A stretch of 16,061 bases of DNA from an uncultured Collinsella sp. (GTDB taxonomy: Bacteria > Actinomycetota > Coriobacteriia > Coriobacteriales > Coriobacteriaceae): contig URTB01000012.1 in assembly GCA_900550595.1 (NCBI GenBank), positions 1-16,061 on the forward strand, read 5' to 3'. The stretch's first letter is position 1. Every line of letters begins with the position of its first letter. Positions 15,333-16,061 of this stretch are shown in pieces. The notes below the pieces were generated by a model. The model made no database searches. It was not told the origin of the DNA and saw only the letters and a program-made list of their open reading frames with translations. The position numbers were made by a program, and so were the translations under genes.

Positions 15333-16061
15333 ATGCTAATCGAGACCCTTTCGGTCTTTCCCGAGATGTTTGAGCCCGTCATGTCCACATCGATCTTGGG
15401 CCGCGCCCGCAAGGCCGGCCTTTTTGATTTTAAGGCCTATAACCTGCGCGACTGGACGCACGACCGCCATCGTACCGTTGATGACGAGCCGTACGGCGGC
15501 GGGCAGGGCATGCTCATGAAGGTCGAGCCCATCGCCGAGGCCATCGAGGCTATTAGCTCCGAGGGTCCCAAGCCCACCGTGGTGTTCTTTACGCCCTGCG
15601 GCGAGCCCTTTACGCAGCATGTGGCCGAGCGCCTGCTCAAAAGCGAGCGCCTGTTGTTTGTGTGCAGTCGCTATGAGGGCGTCGACGAGCGCGCGTATGC
15701 GTATGCCGACGAGCGCCTGTCGATCGGCGACTACGTGCTTACGGGCGGCGAGCTTCCCGCTATGGTCGTTGCCGACGCCGTCGTGCGTCTGATTCCCGGC
15801 GCCCTTGGTGACGAGATGAGCAACGTCGATGAGTCGTTCTCGACTGCCGAGGACGGTGGCCTGCTCGAGTACGCGCAGTACACCCGTCCCGCCGAGTTCA
15901 ACGGCGAGGGCGTGCCTCCTGTGCTCGTGAGTGGCGATCACGCCAAAGTTGACGCTTGGCGCCGCAAGAACGCTATCGAGCGCACCTGCCGCTGGCGTCC
16001 CGACCTGATCGAGACGGCGCGGCTTACGCCCGAGGAGCGCGCATACGCGCAGGACATCCTG
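15333..16061 (+). CDS. trmD: tRNA (guanine37-N1)-methyltransferase TrmD (3' partial)
   Basis: TrmD methylates G37 next to the anticodon, preventing +1 frameshifts. All 243 codons to the window end are open and no stop is reached, so the gene is cut at its 3' end by the window. Family features are MLIETLSVFPEMFEPVMSTS, PYGGGQGMLMKVEPI (53-67), the trefoil-knot SAM site SIGDYVLTGGELPA (130-143), LEYAQYTRPAEFNG and VPPVLVSGDHAKVDAWRRK. The usual C-G-R-Y-E-G motif reads C111-S-R-Y-E-G116, with Ser in place of Gly. GGGAGG (15322-15327) is 5 bases before the ATG and overlaps the rimM stop. Confidence 0.95.
   Translation, partial: MLIETLSVFPEMFEPVMSTSILGRARKAGLFDFKAYNLRDWTHDRHRTVDDEPYGGGQGMLMKVEPIAEAIEAISSEGPKPTVVFFTPCGEPFTQHVAERLLKSERLLFVCSRYEGVDERAYAYADERLSIGDYVLTGGELPAMVVADAVVRLIPGALGDEMSNVDESFSTAEDGGLLEYAQYTRPAEFNGEGVPPVLVSGDHAKVDAWRRKNAIERTCRWRPDLIETARLTPEERAYAQDIL

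Overview
The window is high-GC, densely packed bacterial chromosome, almost entirely housekeeping. The proteins (Shine-Dalgarno-led genes, frequent TTG starts, Ala/Glu-rich tails on ribosomal proteins) and the gene order look most like a Coriobacteriia actinobacterium such as Collinsella. That assignment rests on recognition of the sequences, not on a search.

Layout. (1) Positions 2-8515, plus strand: the cell-elongation block mreC (5' end outside the window), mreD, mrdA (PBP2) and rodA, then a DUF697 protein with a degenerate GTPase-like N-terminus, then a translationally coupled pair: a B12-binding-domain radical SAM protein (TIGR03960 type) and a DUF2344/TIGR03936 protein. (2) Positions 8512-12701, plus strand: a strong promoter overlapping the previous stop codon drives rplU-rpmA. 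An intrinsic terminator lies between rpmA and obgE, followed by obgE-nadD-yqeK-rsfS and a second strong terminator. (3) dinB (Pol IV) on the minus strand at 12712-13926. (4) A roughly 240-base gap holding candidate promoters and what looks like a frameshifted remnant of a GIY-YIG (T5orf172-type) gene. (5) Positions 14167-16061, plus strand: rpsP-khpA-rimM-trmD, with trmD running off the window.

How the genes work together. MreC/MreD scaffold the elongasome in which the SEDS glycosyltransferase RodA and transpeptidase PBP2 build side-wall peptidoglycan. rplU/rpmA, obgE and rsfS supply and mature the large ribosomal subunit. rpsP, rimM and trmD handle 30S assembly and tRNA modification, and KhpA is a small RNA-binding protein. 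nadD makes the NAD precursor and yqeK hydrolyses Ap4A. The order mre-rod-radical SAM-DUF2344-rplU-rpmA-obgE-nadD-yqeK-rsfS is an ancient Gram-positive supercluster. Here it lacks rng, prp, yhbY and lytR-type genes that often sit inside it.

No defence system, CRISPR array, prophage or insertion sequence is visible. The least explained items are the pseudo-GTPase/DUF697 protein inside the elongasome operon, the radical SAM/DUF2344 pair, and the GIY-YIG-like remnant upstream of rpsP.
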